From contig NZ_WHOB01000062.1 of the NCBI RefSeq assembly GCF_013141775.1, forward strand, positions 310,001 through 374,000: DNA of 64,000 nt, written 5' to 3'. This DNA comes from Paenibacillus phytohabitans (GTDB lineage: Bacteria; Bacillota; Bacilli; Paenibacillales; Paenibacillaceae). The notes below the pieces were generated by a model. It ran no database searches. It saw nothing but the letters and a program-made list of their open reading frames with translations, and was not told the DNA's origin. Positions 49,244 to 58,672 of the stretch are shown here, one piece after another. The stretch's first letter is position 1; each line of letters opens with the position of its first letter. The position numbers and the translations under genes are program-made.

Positions 49244-50374
49244 ATGATGTCTATCACTGAAACAGCAACATCAGGTTTGTCCCGCAGAATCGCGGATACC
49301 TTCATCAGTCAATGCAATGAACACGGGGAACATGAGTATGTCCTGGAGCGCTGGGCCTATGTGCCCGGTATGCTGCTGATGGCAGTGGCCCGCGCCGGTG
49401 TGCAACACGGGGAGTCTGAATATCTCTCCTTCATGCAGCGGCATATGGATAGCTTCATCGGGGAGGACGGCTCGATCCGCTCCTATTCGCTGGAGGAATA
49501 TAACCTGGATCAGATCAACCAGGGCAAGAATCTCTTCTACCTGTACCGGCAGACCGGGGAAGCGCGTTACGCTGAAGCGGCTCATCTGCTGGCGGCACAG
49601 CTTATTGGGCAACCCCGTACTTCAGAGGGGGGATTCTGGCATAAGAAGGTGTATCCTTTCCAAATGTGGCTGGACGGATTATATATGGCTTCGCCGTTCC
49701 TTGCCGAATACGGGGCCGTATTCCAGCGTCCCGAGCTGATAGATGAAGCTGCCCATCAGCTGCTATTGATCGAGCGCCGGACCCGTGATCCGCGGACCGG
49801 CCTGCTCTATCACGGCTGGGATGAATCCAAAGAGCAGGAATGGGCGGACTCGTCCACCGGACTCTCTTCCCACTTCTGGAGCCGGGCGATGGGCTGGTAC
49901 GCCATGGCCGCCGTGGACTGCCTGGAGCATTTCCCGGTCACCCATCCGCAGCGGGGAACGATCATCGGGATTTTCCAGCGGATGTGCGGTGCACTGCTTG
50001 AGGTGCAGGACCAGGAGACCGGCCTGTGGTATCAGGTGCTTGATCAGGCAGGGCGCAAAGGCAATTACCTCGAAGCCACCGGCTCCTGCATGTTCGTCTA
50101 TGCGATGGCCAAAGCCCTGCGGCTGCGTTACCTGGAGCCTTCCTTCAAGGAAGCGATGCTGAAAGGCTACGAGGGCATCCTCGCGCATCTGGTTACCGAA
50201 GATGAACAAGGTGTTCATCTGCATCAGATCTGCCACGGGGCAGGCCTCAGCAAGGACCGGAACGGTTCCTATGATTACTACATTTCCGAAGCGGTAGTCT
50301 CTGATGCGCCGATGGGTGTTGCGCCGTTATTGCTGGCTGCCCTTGAGGTGGAGAAGTACCTTGACGGGCAATAG
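49244..50374 (+). CDS. GH105 unsaturated rhamnogalacturonyl hydrolase (YteR-like)
   Basis: 376-residue (alpha/alpha)6 barrel closely matching YteR: RWAYVPGMLLMAV near 36, the catalytic Asp144 in QMWLDGLYMA, SSHFWSRAMGWYAMA near 206 and an EAVVSDAPMGVAPLLLA end. It removes the unsaturated galacturonate left by rhamnogalacturonan lyases. Start ATG 49244 or the next ATG at 49247, both after AGGAGG. It differs from the GH105-type protein at 30281 (only barrel motifs shared), so the window holds two enzymes for possibly different disaccharides. Confidence 0.93.
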   Translation: MMSITETATSGLSRRIADTFISQCNEHGEHEYVLERWAYVPGMLLMAVARAGVQHGESEYLSFMQRHMDSFIGEDGSIRSYSLEEYNLDQINQGKNLFYLYRQTGEARYAEAAHLLAAQLIGQPRTSEGGFWHKKVYPFQMWLDGLYMASPFLAEYGAVFQRPELIDEAAHQLLLIERRTRDPRTGLLYHGWDESKEQEWADSSTGLSSHFWSRAMGWYAMAAVDCLEHFPVTHPQRGTIIGIFQRMCGALLEVQDQETGLWYQVLDQAGRKGNYLEATGSCMFVYAMAKALRLRYLEPSFKEAMLKGYEGILAHLVTEDEQGVHLHQICHGAGLSKDRNGSYDYYISEAVVSDAPMGVAPLLLAALEVEKYLDGQ

Positions 50375-50514
50375 GCTGCTGCTGCCGGAGCAGACGAATA
50401 CTTGAATACCGGTGAATTGAGCGTCAACATCGGTATACTCGCAGCCGATCCGGGTCCGCTTTTTGTGATAGTATAGGATATTGGATACTTCTAACAAGGA
50501 TAGCGGAGGAAATT

Positions 50515-51126
50515 ATGGATCAGGAATTACACAGAATAGCCAAGTGGATTGGCGGTCAGGCTGCGAGGGTCATCGTGGGGATTTCGGGTCATGGGGCATC
50601 GGGAAAGACGACGTTTGCTCATCATCTGATTAGTCTTTTGGGGCAAGAGAATGTGAATGTTCTGAATACTGACCCCTACATTATCGGATCTGATCTTAGG
50701 CGGTACGCAAGGATTGACTACGAATATAACAATGAACAATATCGTGATAAAATGACCGCCTGTCACCCTGCTGCCCATAACGTGGCTGCTTTGGAACGAG
50801 ATATCCGTATGCTGCGGGACGGCTTGGACCTGTATACCATCGGCACGCATTATAGCAAGAGTACGCTGTTATCTTCTGACAACAAGATTAATATTGTAGA
50901 AGGCATGAGCGTGGCTTTTACGGACCCAAGTCTGTATGATCTCAAAGTTTACTTATATACGGATGGGGAGACCGAGCTTAGGCGAAGGGGAATCCGTGAT
51001 GTGGCTGAGCGGGGGACGGATATTCAGTATTTAATGAAGTCCCATGAACAGCGCAGAATTCAGTATGATTTATTCATGCATCCGTATCATGAGAAGTTCG
51101 ATATTGTAATCAGGAATCAAGATTAA
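50515..51126 (+). CDS. Uridine kinase-like P-loop kinase
   Basis: 203 residues with Walker A GISGHGASGKTTFAHH (about 23-38) and a DPYII acceptor region near 63, like small uridine/pantothenate-kinase relatives (phosphorylation of a nucleoside or small metabolite). GGAGG lies 5 nt before ATG. It is separate from the pectin operon (140-bp gap) and is ended by the terminator at 51162. Confidence 0.75.
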   Translation: MDQELHRIAKWIGGQAARVIVGISGHGASGKTTFAHHLISLLGQENVNVLNTDPYIIGSDLRRYARIDYEYNNEQYRDKMTACHPAAHNVAALERDIRMLRDGLDLYTIGTHYSKSTLLSSDNKINIVEGMSVAFTDPSLYDLKVYLYTDGETELRRRGIRDVAERGTDIQYLMKSHEQRRIQYDLFMHPYHEKFDIVIRNQD

Positions 51127-51161
51127 GCTTAGTTTCGGCGAAAAGAAAGTCATACACAGCT

Positions 51162-51206
51162 ACGGCCCCAGCCTTCCGGTGAAATGGAGAGTTGGGGCCG
51201 TTTGTG
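51162..51206 (+). terminator. Terminator after the P-loop kinase gene
   Basis: ACGGCCCCAGCCTTCC pairs with GGAGAGTTGGGGCCGT, then TTTGTG. Confidence 0.8.
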
Positions 51207-51328
51207 CTTCATGGAACTGACACAATAAAATCTGATAAATTTATGCAAATTATTGACCGGAATCATGCTATAATTTTAACGGATTAATAGGTCTTAAGTA
51301 ATAGATGAGGGAAGGTAACTTATAATTT

Positions 51329-54300
51329 GTGCGCTTTTATAACTACATAGTCGGGGGTATTAGCTTGTTCATTCAAAAAAGGGTAAGGAAAAAAGTAATC
51401 GCAGGAGTACTAGCTGTATGTCTATCCATACTGCCGGCTGGCGCAGCTTTTGCGGGTAATGTATCGGATCTCAGCGGAAATTGGGCGAAGGAGCACATCA
51501 GTAAGTGGATGGATCAAGGTCTGATCTCCGGCTACCCGGATGGTGAATTTAAGCCGGATCATCCGGTCACGCGGGCTGAATTAACGGTTTTGATTAATAG
51601 GGCTTTTGGATTCACTGAGACTAAGAAAGTTAATTTCAGCGATATCTCAAGCAGTAAGTGGTATTATTCAAGTATTTTGCAGGCCAATGCCGCGGGTTAC
51701 GTTCAGGGCTATGCGGATGGGACCTTTAAGCCGGACCAGAAGATTAACCGTCAAGAAATGGCTGTTATTATCAGCAAGTTGCTCAAGCTGACAGCATCGG
51801 CTGCGGCTCCTGAGTTTAAGGATATTGCCGGAAGTCCGGGTTGGAGCAAAAGTGCTATCCGGGCTGTAAGCGAGCAGGGGATCATGACAGGCTCCGGCGA
51901 TGGGAATTTTCGCCCGCTTGCTTATGCAACCCGTGCGGAAACGGTAGTCATCCTGGATAGAGCTTTATCCTTGCTCGATGAAGATTCCGGGGAATATGTA
52001 ATCATCTATGATTCGCCGGGTACATACGGTCCGATGTCGGGAATGTCCGAAGTAGACAGTGATGTGGTAATTAATGTGCCAGGTATCACACTCCGAAATA
52101 TGAACATTACTGGGGATCTGCTGCTGGGAGAAGGCATAGCTGAAGGCGATGTGCATCTCCTGAATGTAACGGTAGGAGGCAACACCGCGATTGAAGGCGG
52201 CGGGGCGAATAGTATTCATCTTGCGGATTCTACACTGGGTTCTGTGCGTATTGACAAGAAGGATGGCAGTGTAAGACTGGTTGCTGAAGGAAAGACGCAA
52301 ATCAATGATCTTCAGATCAAGTCCGCTGCAGCCGTTGAAACACTCACAGGAGCTGCAATCAGCACCCTCACGTTATCCCGTGAAATTCCAGCGGATGCCC
52401 GTATCCTTTTGACAGGTAACTTCAAGGCTGTGAATATTCTTGCATCACGTCTTAACATTGACATCAGCGGGGGCACTGTGGAGTCAGTCAATGTTGATAA
52501 AACAGCGGGCAGTAATAAATTGAGCAATAGCAGCAGTATTAAGTCCATGACCATGAATGCCGGTATACAAATTTCAGGTAAAGGCAACATCGGGAATGCA
52601 GTCGTCAACGCTTCGGGCATTACAATAGAGAATGCGCCAGGGAAAATTACCGTGGGCAGCGATGTTCCGGCAGATGTGAAAATCAATATAGCCGGTTCTG
52701 ATAAAACGGCTGCTGCGTCTTCTGCAACTCCAACAGCGGCCGTATTAGTTGGCGGCGGGGGTGGAGGCGGCGGCGGAGGCAGTGCGGCAGAAACACCGGC
52801 GCCAACAGCAGCACCAACGCCTGAACCAACGCCTGAACCAACGGCGGAACCAACCGAAGAGCCAACGCCGGTACCAACGGTGAAGCCAACGCCGGTACCA
52901 ACAGCGAAACCAACGCCGGTACCAACAGCAAAACCAACGCCGATAGCAACGCCGGTAGCAACGGCGGTTTCATCAGCTACACCAACAGCAGCGACTTCGC
53001 CGTCAGCGTCACCATCGGCAATACCGACAGCGGTAACTACACCGTCGCCATCACCAACACCAACAGCAGTGACTTCACCGTCACCATCGCCGTGGCCGAT
53101 AGTTACACCGATATCCACACCGTGGTCAACGGTGGCACCCACACCGCCCATTGTAAATCATGGGGTTGTAAAAGGGATCATTGAGCGTGCAGACGGGAAG
53201 GCTGCCGATTCCGGTACCTTGTATTTGGAACGGGACAGCGATCATATGATTTACAGTACTGCACTAACGAATGGTGAATTCTCTATAGATTTGCCGGACG
53301 GGCCCTACAAGATTTACTCCATGCGTTCCACAACTACACAGGAGATTATTTCACTCTACTATATGTTTTACGTTATGAATGGCAAGGCAGATAGAGAGGT
53401 GCATATTCTCATTCCTGAGCAGCAGGCGGGCACGATGCAGTATTCGGACGGGACCGCAGTTGAGAATGGAGAAATTATTGTAAAGCGCTTAGACAGCGGA
53501 CCGCTTGCCTGGTATAGTGCCGAAATCCATGACGGTAAGTTTAACTTATATTTGCCGGACGGTCATTATAATGTAGAAGTCTTAATCTATAGCGAAACTA
53601 ACAAACAATTAACCATTAATCATTCATTTGAGGTCATTGACGGGAAAAGCAATTTGAATATAACATTGCCACCCAAAATTGAAGGAAGCATTAGCTTCGT
53701 GGATGGTTCCCCTATGTACGATGGCTGGCTGGAAATAAGTAATATGGGTGCAGTGAATACCGGGCTTTATAAGTTTGATGTGGTTGACGGTAAGTTTAAT
53801 CTTTATTTGCCTGATGGCGACTATAGCATACAGACGCTGAACACTAAGGATTCAGAAAGTATACCCTTACGTACACAGATAAAGATTGTTAATGGTGAAC
53901 CTGCCGCCGGACCGATTAATATCAAAGTACCTTTAGCAATATCAGGCAAGATCTATAATGAGGACGGAACTCCATATGCTAATGGTATATTAGTGATCAC
54001 AGAGGTTGGCACTGCTTCACCGCTTCTGTATGCAGCAACGATTAAGAATGGACTGTATAATTTCTATCTGCCTGATGGCTCATACCGGGTACTTATTTTA
54101 GCGGAAAAATTGTACTCCATCTACGATGCCAAATTCCCGTATTATAGTTTCTCGGTGCTGGATGGGAAGTCTGATCCGCCTGAGCTTGTAATTCATTTAC
54201 CCGCTAATAATGTTACCGGCACTCTGAAATATGATGATGGGACCCCGCTGCCGGACGGCTATATCGAATTAGGCAGTGGTCTTGGCGGTAAGGATTATCT

Positions 54301-54475
54301 CAAAACAGTTGAGCTTAAAAACGGGGCTTTCGGTGCTGATTTTCCGGATGGGGAATACGATGTATTCATCTATTGGGATGCCGAGCATCTTAATAGAATC
54401 GAAATAAATTGTAAATTTAAAGTTGAAGAGGGCCTGCTTGTGGATCCTCTGGACGTTACTTTGGCTAAGGAATAA
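51329..54475 (+). CDS. SLH-domain surface protein with five beta-sandwich repeats
   Basis: 1048 residues. Signal peptide (VIAGVLAVCLSILPAGAAFA), three SLH domains (about 43-215) that bind pyruvylated wall polymer, a parallel beta region (about 220-460), ten Gly in a row near 475, a Pro/Thr-rich linker (about 485-605) and five repeats of about 85 residues (about 610-1048). Each repeat holds DG-xxx-G and LPDG-xY motifs (FNLYLPDGHYNVEVL, FNLYLPDGDYSIQTL), like carboxypeptidase-regulatory or collagen-binding B folds. The linker is coded by tandem 30-bp DNA repeats. GTG at 51329 or the TTG at 51365, which gives a cleaner signal peptide, may be the start. Likely adhesin or wall scaffold. Confidence 0.9.
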   Translation: MRFYNYIVGGISLFIQKRVRKKVIAGVLAVCLSILPAGAAFAGNVSDLSGNWAKEHISKWMDQGLISGYPDGEFKPDHPVTRAELTVLINRAFGFTETKKVNFSDISSSKWYYSSILQANAAGYVQGYADGTFKPDQKINRQEMAVIISKLLKLTASAAAPEFKDIAGSPGWSKSAIRAVSEQGIMTGSGDGNFRPLAYATRAETVVILDRALSLLDEDSGEYVIIYDSPGTYGPMSGMSEVDSDVVINVPGITLRNMNITGDLLLGEGIAEGDVHLLNVTVGGNTAIEGGGANSIHLADSTLGSVRIDKKDGSVRLVAEGKTQINDLQIKSAAAVETLTGAAISTLTLSREIPADARILLTGNFKAVNILASRLNIDISGGTVESVNVDKTAGSNKLSNSSSIKSMTMNAGIQISGKGNIGNAVVNASGITIENAPGKITVGSDVPADVKINIAGSDKTAAASSATPTAAVLVGGGGGGGGGGSAAETPAPTAAPTPEPTPEPTAEPTEEPTPVPTVKPTPVPTAKPTPVPTAKPTPIATPVATAVSSATPTAATSPSASPSAIPTAVTTPSPSPTPTAVTSPSPSPWPIVTPISTPWSTVAPTPPIVNHGVVKGIIERADGKAADSGTLYLERDSDHMIYSTALTNGEFSIDLPDGPYKIYSMRSTTTQEIISLYYMFYVMNGKADREVHILIPEQQAGTMQYSDGTAVENGEIIVKRLDSGPLAWYSAEIHDGKFNLYLPDGHYNVEVLIYSETNKQLTINHSFEVIDGKSNLNITLPPKIEGSISFVDGSPMYDGWLEISNMGAVNTGLYKFDVVDGKFNLYLPDGDYSIQTLNTKDSESIPLRTQIKIVNGEPAAGPINIKVPLAISGKIYNEDGTPYANGILVITEVGTASPLLYAATIKNGLYNFYLPDGSYRVLILAEKLYSIYDAKFPYYSFSVLDGKSDPPELVIHLPANNVTGTLKYDDGTPLPDGYIELGSGLGGKDYLKTVELKNGAFGADFPDGEYDVFIYWDAEHLNRIEINCKFKVEEGLLVDPLDVTLAKE
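52800..53150 (+). repeat. Coding tandem repeats of the Pro/Thr linker
   Basis: Units such as CCAACGCCGGTACCAACAGC recur three times in near-perfect form (52884-52945), flanked by looser copies of CCAACGCCTGAA and CACCGTCGCCATC. The copy number can change by slippage without breaking the frame (30 bp, 10 codons). Confidence 0.75.
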
Positions 54476-54502
54476 TAAACGAATACAGCAGTCTATGAAA
54501 AA

Positions 54503-54545
54503 AACAGAGCAGCGCTTCCCGTCACAGGAGATCCGCTGCTCTGTT
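54503..54545 (-). terminator. Terminator of the GT2-GtrA operon
   Basis: AACAGAGCAGCG pairs perfectly with CGCTGCTCTGTT. On the minus strand seven T residues follow the stem. It lies 16 bp after the stop. Confidence 0.88.
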
Positions 54546-54560
54546 ACGTGTAGCATTAAT

Positions 54561-55571
54561 TCAGTATACAAACCTCCGCTGTGCCCAATAGCTGAATACG
54601 AAGATCGAGATTTCCGTCAGAATCTTGGCTGCAACCAGCGGGATAATCAGCTTCTCATTATAGAAGTAGAGCAGCCCGTAATTGAACATCAGCACAAGGA
54701 CTACGAGTGAGAAATACTTCGGCAGCGACTGGAGCCGCGATTTTTTACCGCCGGCAAATACATACTTCCGGTTTACCGAGTAGTTGAAGATTGAACTGCA
54801 TAATCTTGCGGCCGCGACTGCCAGGAACAGGTTGTGGGTCAGGCTCTGGAACAGGAACAGCAGTACAAAGTCCAGCAGGCCTGAGATCAGCGAGGAGGTG
54901 CTGAACATCAGAATCGGCAGATAGATCCGGAAGGAGTCGATCAGCGGCCGAAAGTGGGAGGATTTATTATCCTCCAGATAGACCGTATCGATATACTCCT
55001 CAGTAATGGTATAGCCCTCTTTGTGGGCGGTCAGCAGCATGTTCATCTCATATTCGAACCGTTCGCCGGGAATCCGGCACAGCCAGTCCAGCATCTGGAA
55101 CGGGAAGCCGCGCAGGCCCGTCTGGGTATCATAGATTTTGGTGCCGGTCGTGAGTGCGAAGACTGACCGTGTCACCGAGTTTCCGAAGCGGCTGCGCAGC
55201 GGAATGGTTCCGCTGAACCGGCGGCTCCCGAGCACAATCCCCGGCTTGCTCTGAAGCAGCAGCGTCTCGGCAATCCGCTTGATGTCATGGGGCAGATGCT
55301 GTCCATCACTATCAGCGCAGATCACATTACCGTGCAGGCCGGCTTCCTGAATATGACGGAAGCCTGTTTTGAGGGCGGCACCTTTGCCGAGATTGGTCTT
55401 ATGGGTCAGGAGGGTGCAGCCGAATGCCGCAGCCCGCTCGAAGATTGCGCGGTAAGCCGGGCCGCTGCCATCATCGACCAGTACGATGGGACCCAGCGGG
55501 TATTCCTTAAGCTGTACAATTAAATCCAGCAGCCGTTCATCTGGTTCATAGGCGGGTATTAGTATGGTCAT
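54561..55571 (-). CDS. Glycosyltransferase family 2 fused to GtrA-like membrane domain
   Basis: 336 residues. Residues 1-215 are a GT2 domain (ILIPAYEPDERL, IVLVDDGSG, ADSDGQHLPHDI for sugar-nucleotide and metal binding); residues about 220-336 are a GtrA domain of four membrane helices that moves lipid-linked sugars across the membrane. This fusion type is known for wall- or teichoic-acid-decorating enzymes. It follows a phosphodiester glycosidase gene by 6 bp in one operon, so the pair may add and trim sugars on the same envelope polymer. Confidence 0.9.
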   Translation of the reverse strand: MTILIPAYEPDERLLDLIVQLKEYPLGPIVLVDDGSGPAYRAIFERAAAFGCTLLTHKTNLGKGAALKTGFRHIQEAGLHGNVICADSDGQHLPHDIKRIAETLLLQSKPGIVLGSRRFSGTIPLRSRFGNSVTRSVFALTTGTKIYDTQTGLRGFPFQMLDWLCRIPGERFEYEMNMLLTAHKEGYTITEEYIDTVYLEDNKSSHFRPLIDSFRIYLPILMFSTSSLISGLLDFVLLFLFQSLTHNLFLAVAAARLCSSIFNYSVNRKYVFAGGKKSRLQSLPKYFSLVVLVLMFNYGLLYFYNEKLIIPLVAAKILTEISIFVFSYWAQRRFVY

Positions 55572-55577
55572 CCGGGT

Positions 55578-56576
55578 TCACTCCTTAATATAAAGTATGT
55601 CGCTGACGCCGCGTTCCTGGTTTTTGCCCAGCGGATTATTCACGACCCGGCCCATGAAGTACATGGTGGAGGAACCGCCGCCGTCCAGATTGTAGGCTTC
55701 TGCAGCTCCGAGGCCTTCCATCACATCAGCAAGCTCGGCAAGGGTCATCCCGCGGCTGTAGCCTTCCTTGCGTCCGTCAACTACAACGAACACGTAGTGG
55801 TTCGGGGCGATCATGCCAATGGCGGTCCGGGGATTCGCATCCTGAATCGAACGGTTGCCGAAATTGTTATCGATTTTGACACTGCTGAAATCACTGACGA
55901 TCTTGCCGTCCTGAATCAGAATCGGTCCGAAGGACAAGGTGTTCGTAACCCCTTCAGCCAGCAGCTCAGACGAAGAGACTTCCTCCTCATCATAGGTCTG
56001 CATCGTTCCGTCTCCGAACAGAGCCATCGCATCCCGCACCGGATCATCCCGGTACACGGTTCCATTGCGGATAATCACGCCGTCTTCACGGAAGCCGTAG
56101 TAATCTCCGTTAATGGCGAAGATTGCATTATTGGCTGAGGCAATCACCGAGGTGTCCTCCGTAATATTCGTACCGAAGCTGTTATCGGCAAAAGCGGACC
56201 GCAGGCTGGCTGCATCCTTCAGGACCACATCTGCGACAAAATAAGTAATCTGGTCTGACCCGCTTCCCGTCTGGACCTGATCAATCTTTACCTGGATATC
56301 GTCACTGCTGTAGCTCCAGTCATCCGATGTTGCATTCACGTCAGCTGTTGTTGCTGCTGCTGTTGTTGTGCCTGTGCTGCCGGTACCAGCGGTTCCGGCG
56401 GTATCGTCTGCGACGACGACCTCAACATGCTCAATCAGATAACGGTCTGCCAGACGATATACCACTGCGCCAATGCCCAGGAGGATTACGAGGATAATAA
56501 TCAATAATTTTCGTTTGCCGGAACGGGTTGCAGTGTTGTCTGTATTGCTTGTATTGCTTGTGTTGCGTGACTTCAT
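55578..56576 (-). CDS. Phosphodiester glycosidase family protein (second NAGPA-domain copy)
   Basis: 332 residues: a Ser/Thr/Asn-rich N-terminal tail, one membrane helix (about 22-42, LLIIILVILLGIGAVVYRLA), a Thr/Ala/Gly spacer (about 60-90) and a C-terminal NAGPA domain (NAIFAINGDYYGFREDG, AEAYNLDGGGSSTMYFMGRVVNNP). It shares the YNLDGGGSS and VINNP-type motifs with the protein at 8852-9919 but has a shorter N-terminus. ATG 56576 with GAGGTGG 9 nt upstream. It is the first gene of the operon with the GT2-GtrA gene. Acts outside the membrane. Confidence 0.85.
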   Translation of the reverse strand: MKSRNTSNTSNTDNTATRSGKRKLLIIILVILLGIGAVVYRLADRYLIEHVEVVVADDTAGTAGTGSTGTTTAAATTADVNATSDDWSYSSDDIQVKIDQVQTGSGSDQITYFVADVVLKDAASLRSAFADNSFGTNITEDTSVIASANNAIFAINGDYYGFREDGVIIRNGTVYRDDPVRDAMALFGDGTMQTYDEEEVSSSELLAEGVTNTLSFGPILIQDGKIVSDFSSVKIDNNFGNRSIQDANPRTAIGMIAPNHYVFVVVDGRKEGYSRGMTLAELADVMEGLGAAEAYNLDGGGSSTMYFMGRVVNNPLGKNQERGVSDILYIKE

Positions 56577-56730
56577 ATCGAAGCACCACCTCTTCAATTA
56601 AGTTCTTAAGGCTCATGATAAGTGCCATTCCTTAAATGAATCTTAACTGGCTGTATCCGCGGGGAATGTGCAAGTAACCAAGGGTTAATTTGTTGATGAT
56701 GTGTTGATCTGTTGAGCTGTATTTGGATAA

Positions 56731-56900
56731 ATGTTGTACGTAGTGCAACCTTGATTCATGAAATCCCGGGGGTTCGGGAGGATTGTTGTACGAAATGCAA
56801 GAATTTTTCCGTTAACCCGTCCGGCTGATGGGAAATGCTGCATTCCATACAACAATTCCGGATTACGGCCGCTTTTATGAGCAAAATGTTGTATTATGGG
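56731..56900. repeat. GTTGTA/TACAAC palindrome quartet, locus D
   Basis: Four motifs: TGTTGTACGTAGTGCAACCT (56732), TTGTTGTACGAAATGCAAGA (56783), GCTGCATTCCATACAACAAT (56836) and ATGTTGTATTATGGGC (56886). It lies in the 56577-57001 gap between divergent genes; no gene is seen there. Confidence 0.62.
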
Positions 56901-57001
56901 CATGATTTTATAAAAAAGTAATGTAGTAGAATCGCGCCCGCAGCATTGGTATACTTTAACAAAAGCTCCATCCGATCATGATTTCAGGGAGGTCATCAGC
57001 C

Positions 57002-57907
57002 GTGAAAGTAACGCCTGTCTCAAAACTGCTGTGCGAGCTGAGAATAACGGTTATGCTGTTCAGAAGGCTGGCCAGGGCAGCTCTTCCGCTTCCGCTTCTA
57101 CTGCTGCTGGTTCTGGTTACTGGCTGCTCGTTATTAGATGGTGGCGGCTCATCCGCCAGCAGTCACAAGATCGACCAGGAGGAGGATGTCATATCCTCTA
57201 ACGGCGGCGGAATCAGCAATTTGGACAAGCTGGACAGTTTCATGGAACGGGGAAGCGGAAGCCAGCGGGTAGTTCATTACACGATAGAGGGTGATCCCGT
57301 CTTTACGGAATTAAGGTATGAGGGCGGACGGCTGGAGCTGAGCTATGATACCACTGAGGATGCCTTTGGTTCCCGTGAAGTGAAGACTTACAGCTGTAAT
57401 GAGCTTGTACGGACGGAGGAGAAGCATCAGTTGAAGTACTCCCTGAAGGGCTGCGAGGGGGCTATGGGGGATGGAGATTTACTCACCGTCAGCTTCGATC
57501 TGGGCTCGCAGGATAAATTTGAATTTATCCTCAAATACGGGTTTAATCTCAGGAATGAGATCAATACGGTGAATCAGAACCTGGTAAAAGATATGCTGAA
57601 CGGTACTGTCATCGAAATCAGCGATTATGGCTTGCCGGTTGAAGACCGACAGAGCATTTACCGGAAGCTGGTGCTGTCCAATTATCTTGGGGAGAAGCAG
57701 CTTAGTACAAGCTGCAACCTCAAGCCGTATGAGAGCTATGATCTGACGGTGCTGATCAATAGTGCCGAGCGGCATTATGCCTGGAGCGAATGTGATACCG
57801 GGAGGGATGGCAAGACCATGACGGAGGCCGCAGATTACATTATCGGGCTTGTAGAATCCGGCGATACTTTCTTACAGCTGCCTGCTGCTACAGGCGGCGT
57901 CAAATAG
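57002..57907 (+). CDS. DUF4362-like lipoprotein
   Basis: 301 residues. A long positively charged N-terminus, a hydrophobic signal (LPLPLLLLLVLV) and lipobox VTGC, then a soluble part beginning DVISSNGGGISNLDKLDSFMERG, which matches DUF4362; the fold and role are unknown. GTG 57002 with AGGGAGG 9 nt upstream, which suits better than the earlier frame. It starts a run of lipoprotein-response regulator-kinase genes (19 bp to the next), so it may feed a signal to the kinase (inference). Confidence 0.8.
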   Translation: MKVTPVSKLLCELRITVMLFRRLARAALPLPLLLLLVLVTGCSLLDGGGSSASSHKIDQEEDVISSNGGGISNLDKLDSFMERGSGSQRVVHYTIEGDPVFTELRYEGGRLELSYDTTEDAFGSREVKTYSCNELVRTEEKHQLKYSLKGCEGAMGDGDLLTVSFDLGSQDKFEFILKYGFNLRNEINTVNQNLVKDMLNGTVIEISDYGLPVEDRQSIYRKLVLSNYLGEKQLSTSCNLKPYESYDLTVLINSAERHYAWSECDTGRDGKTMTEAADYIIGLVESGDTFLQLPAATGGVK

Positions 57908-57925
57908 GATTACAGGAGGTTCATT

Positions 57926-58672
57926 ATGCTGCAGCGGGTGCTGCTGATTGAGGACGATGAGGCAATCAGCGAAATGGTAGGTTCATATTTGACTAAAGAG
58001 GGCTACGAGGTGGAGACGGCATTTGACGGGGAGGCGGCGGTGAAGAAGTTTCTGGGCGGTCCGTCATATGATCTGGTACTGCTGGATCTGATGCTGCCGA
58101 AGCGCAGCGGTACGGATGTGCTGCAGATGATCCGCAGCGGGAGCCTTGTGCCGGTGCTGATTATGTCAGCGAAGGACAGTGATGTAGATAAGGCGCTGGG
58201 GCTTGGCTTCGGCGCAGATGATTATATCACCAAGCCATTCTCGATGATTGAGCTGGCAGCGAGGGTGAAGGCGGCGATCCGCCGGGCCGGGTACGCAGCG
58301 CAAGGGAGCCAGGCTGCCGCCGGCAGTCAGGCGTCTGCCGGGGAGGAGCCGCAGCCGGCATCGAAGGTGGTTACACTGCGCGGGCTAACGGTCGATCTGG
58401 ATAACTTCTCGGCGCAGAAGAACGGGGAAGAAGTGAAGCTGACCGCCAAGGAATTCCATATCCTGAAGCTGTTTGTCAGCAGCCCCGGGCGGGTATTCAC
58501 CAAGGCGCAGATTTACAGTCTGGTCTGGGAGGATGACTACTTCGGGGATGAGAATGTAATTAATGTACATATGCGCAGACTGCGCGAGAAGATTGAGGAC
58601 GATCCTTCCCATCCGGAATATATCAAAACGCTGTGGGGCATCGGCTATAAGCTGGGAGATATGCAGCAATGA
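57926..58672 (+). CDS. OmpR/PhoB-family response regulator
   Basis: 248 residues: receiver (Asp54 in LVLLDLMLP, acidic pocket IEDDE, Lys in ITKPF), an Ala/Gln/Gly-rich linker (about 128-152) that is longer than usual, and an OmpR winged helix (about 153-245: KVVTLRGLTVDL ... NVINVHMRRLREKIEDDPSHPEYIKTLWGIGYKLG). AGGAGG precedes ATG. Overlaps the kinase start by 4 bp. A likely DNA target is the direct repeat at 59650-59666 before the ABC transporter. Confidence 0.95.
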   Translation: MLQRVLLIEDDEAISEMVGSYLTKEGYEVETAFDGEAAVKKFLGGPSYDLVLLDLMLPKRSGTDVLQMIRSGSLVPVLIMSAKDSDVDKALGLGFGADDYITKPFSMIELAARVKAAIRRAGYAAQGSQAAAGSQASAGEEPQPASKVVTLRGLTVDLDNFSAQKNGEEVKLTAKEFHILKLFVSSPGRVFTKAQIYSLVWEDDYFGDENVINVHMRRLREKIEDDPSHPEYIKTLWGIGYKLGDMQQ

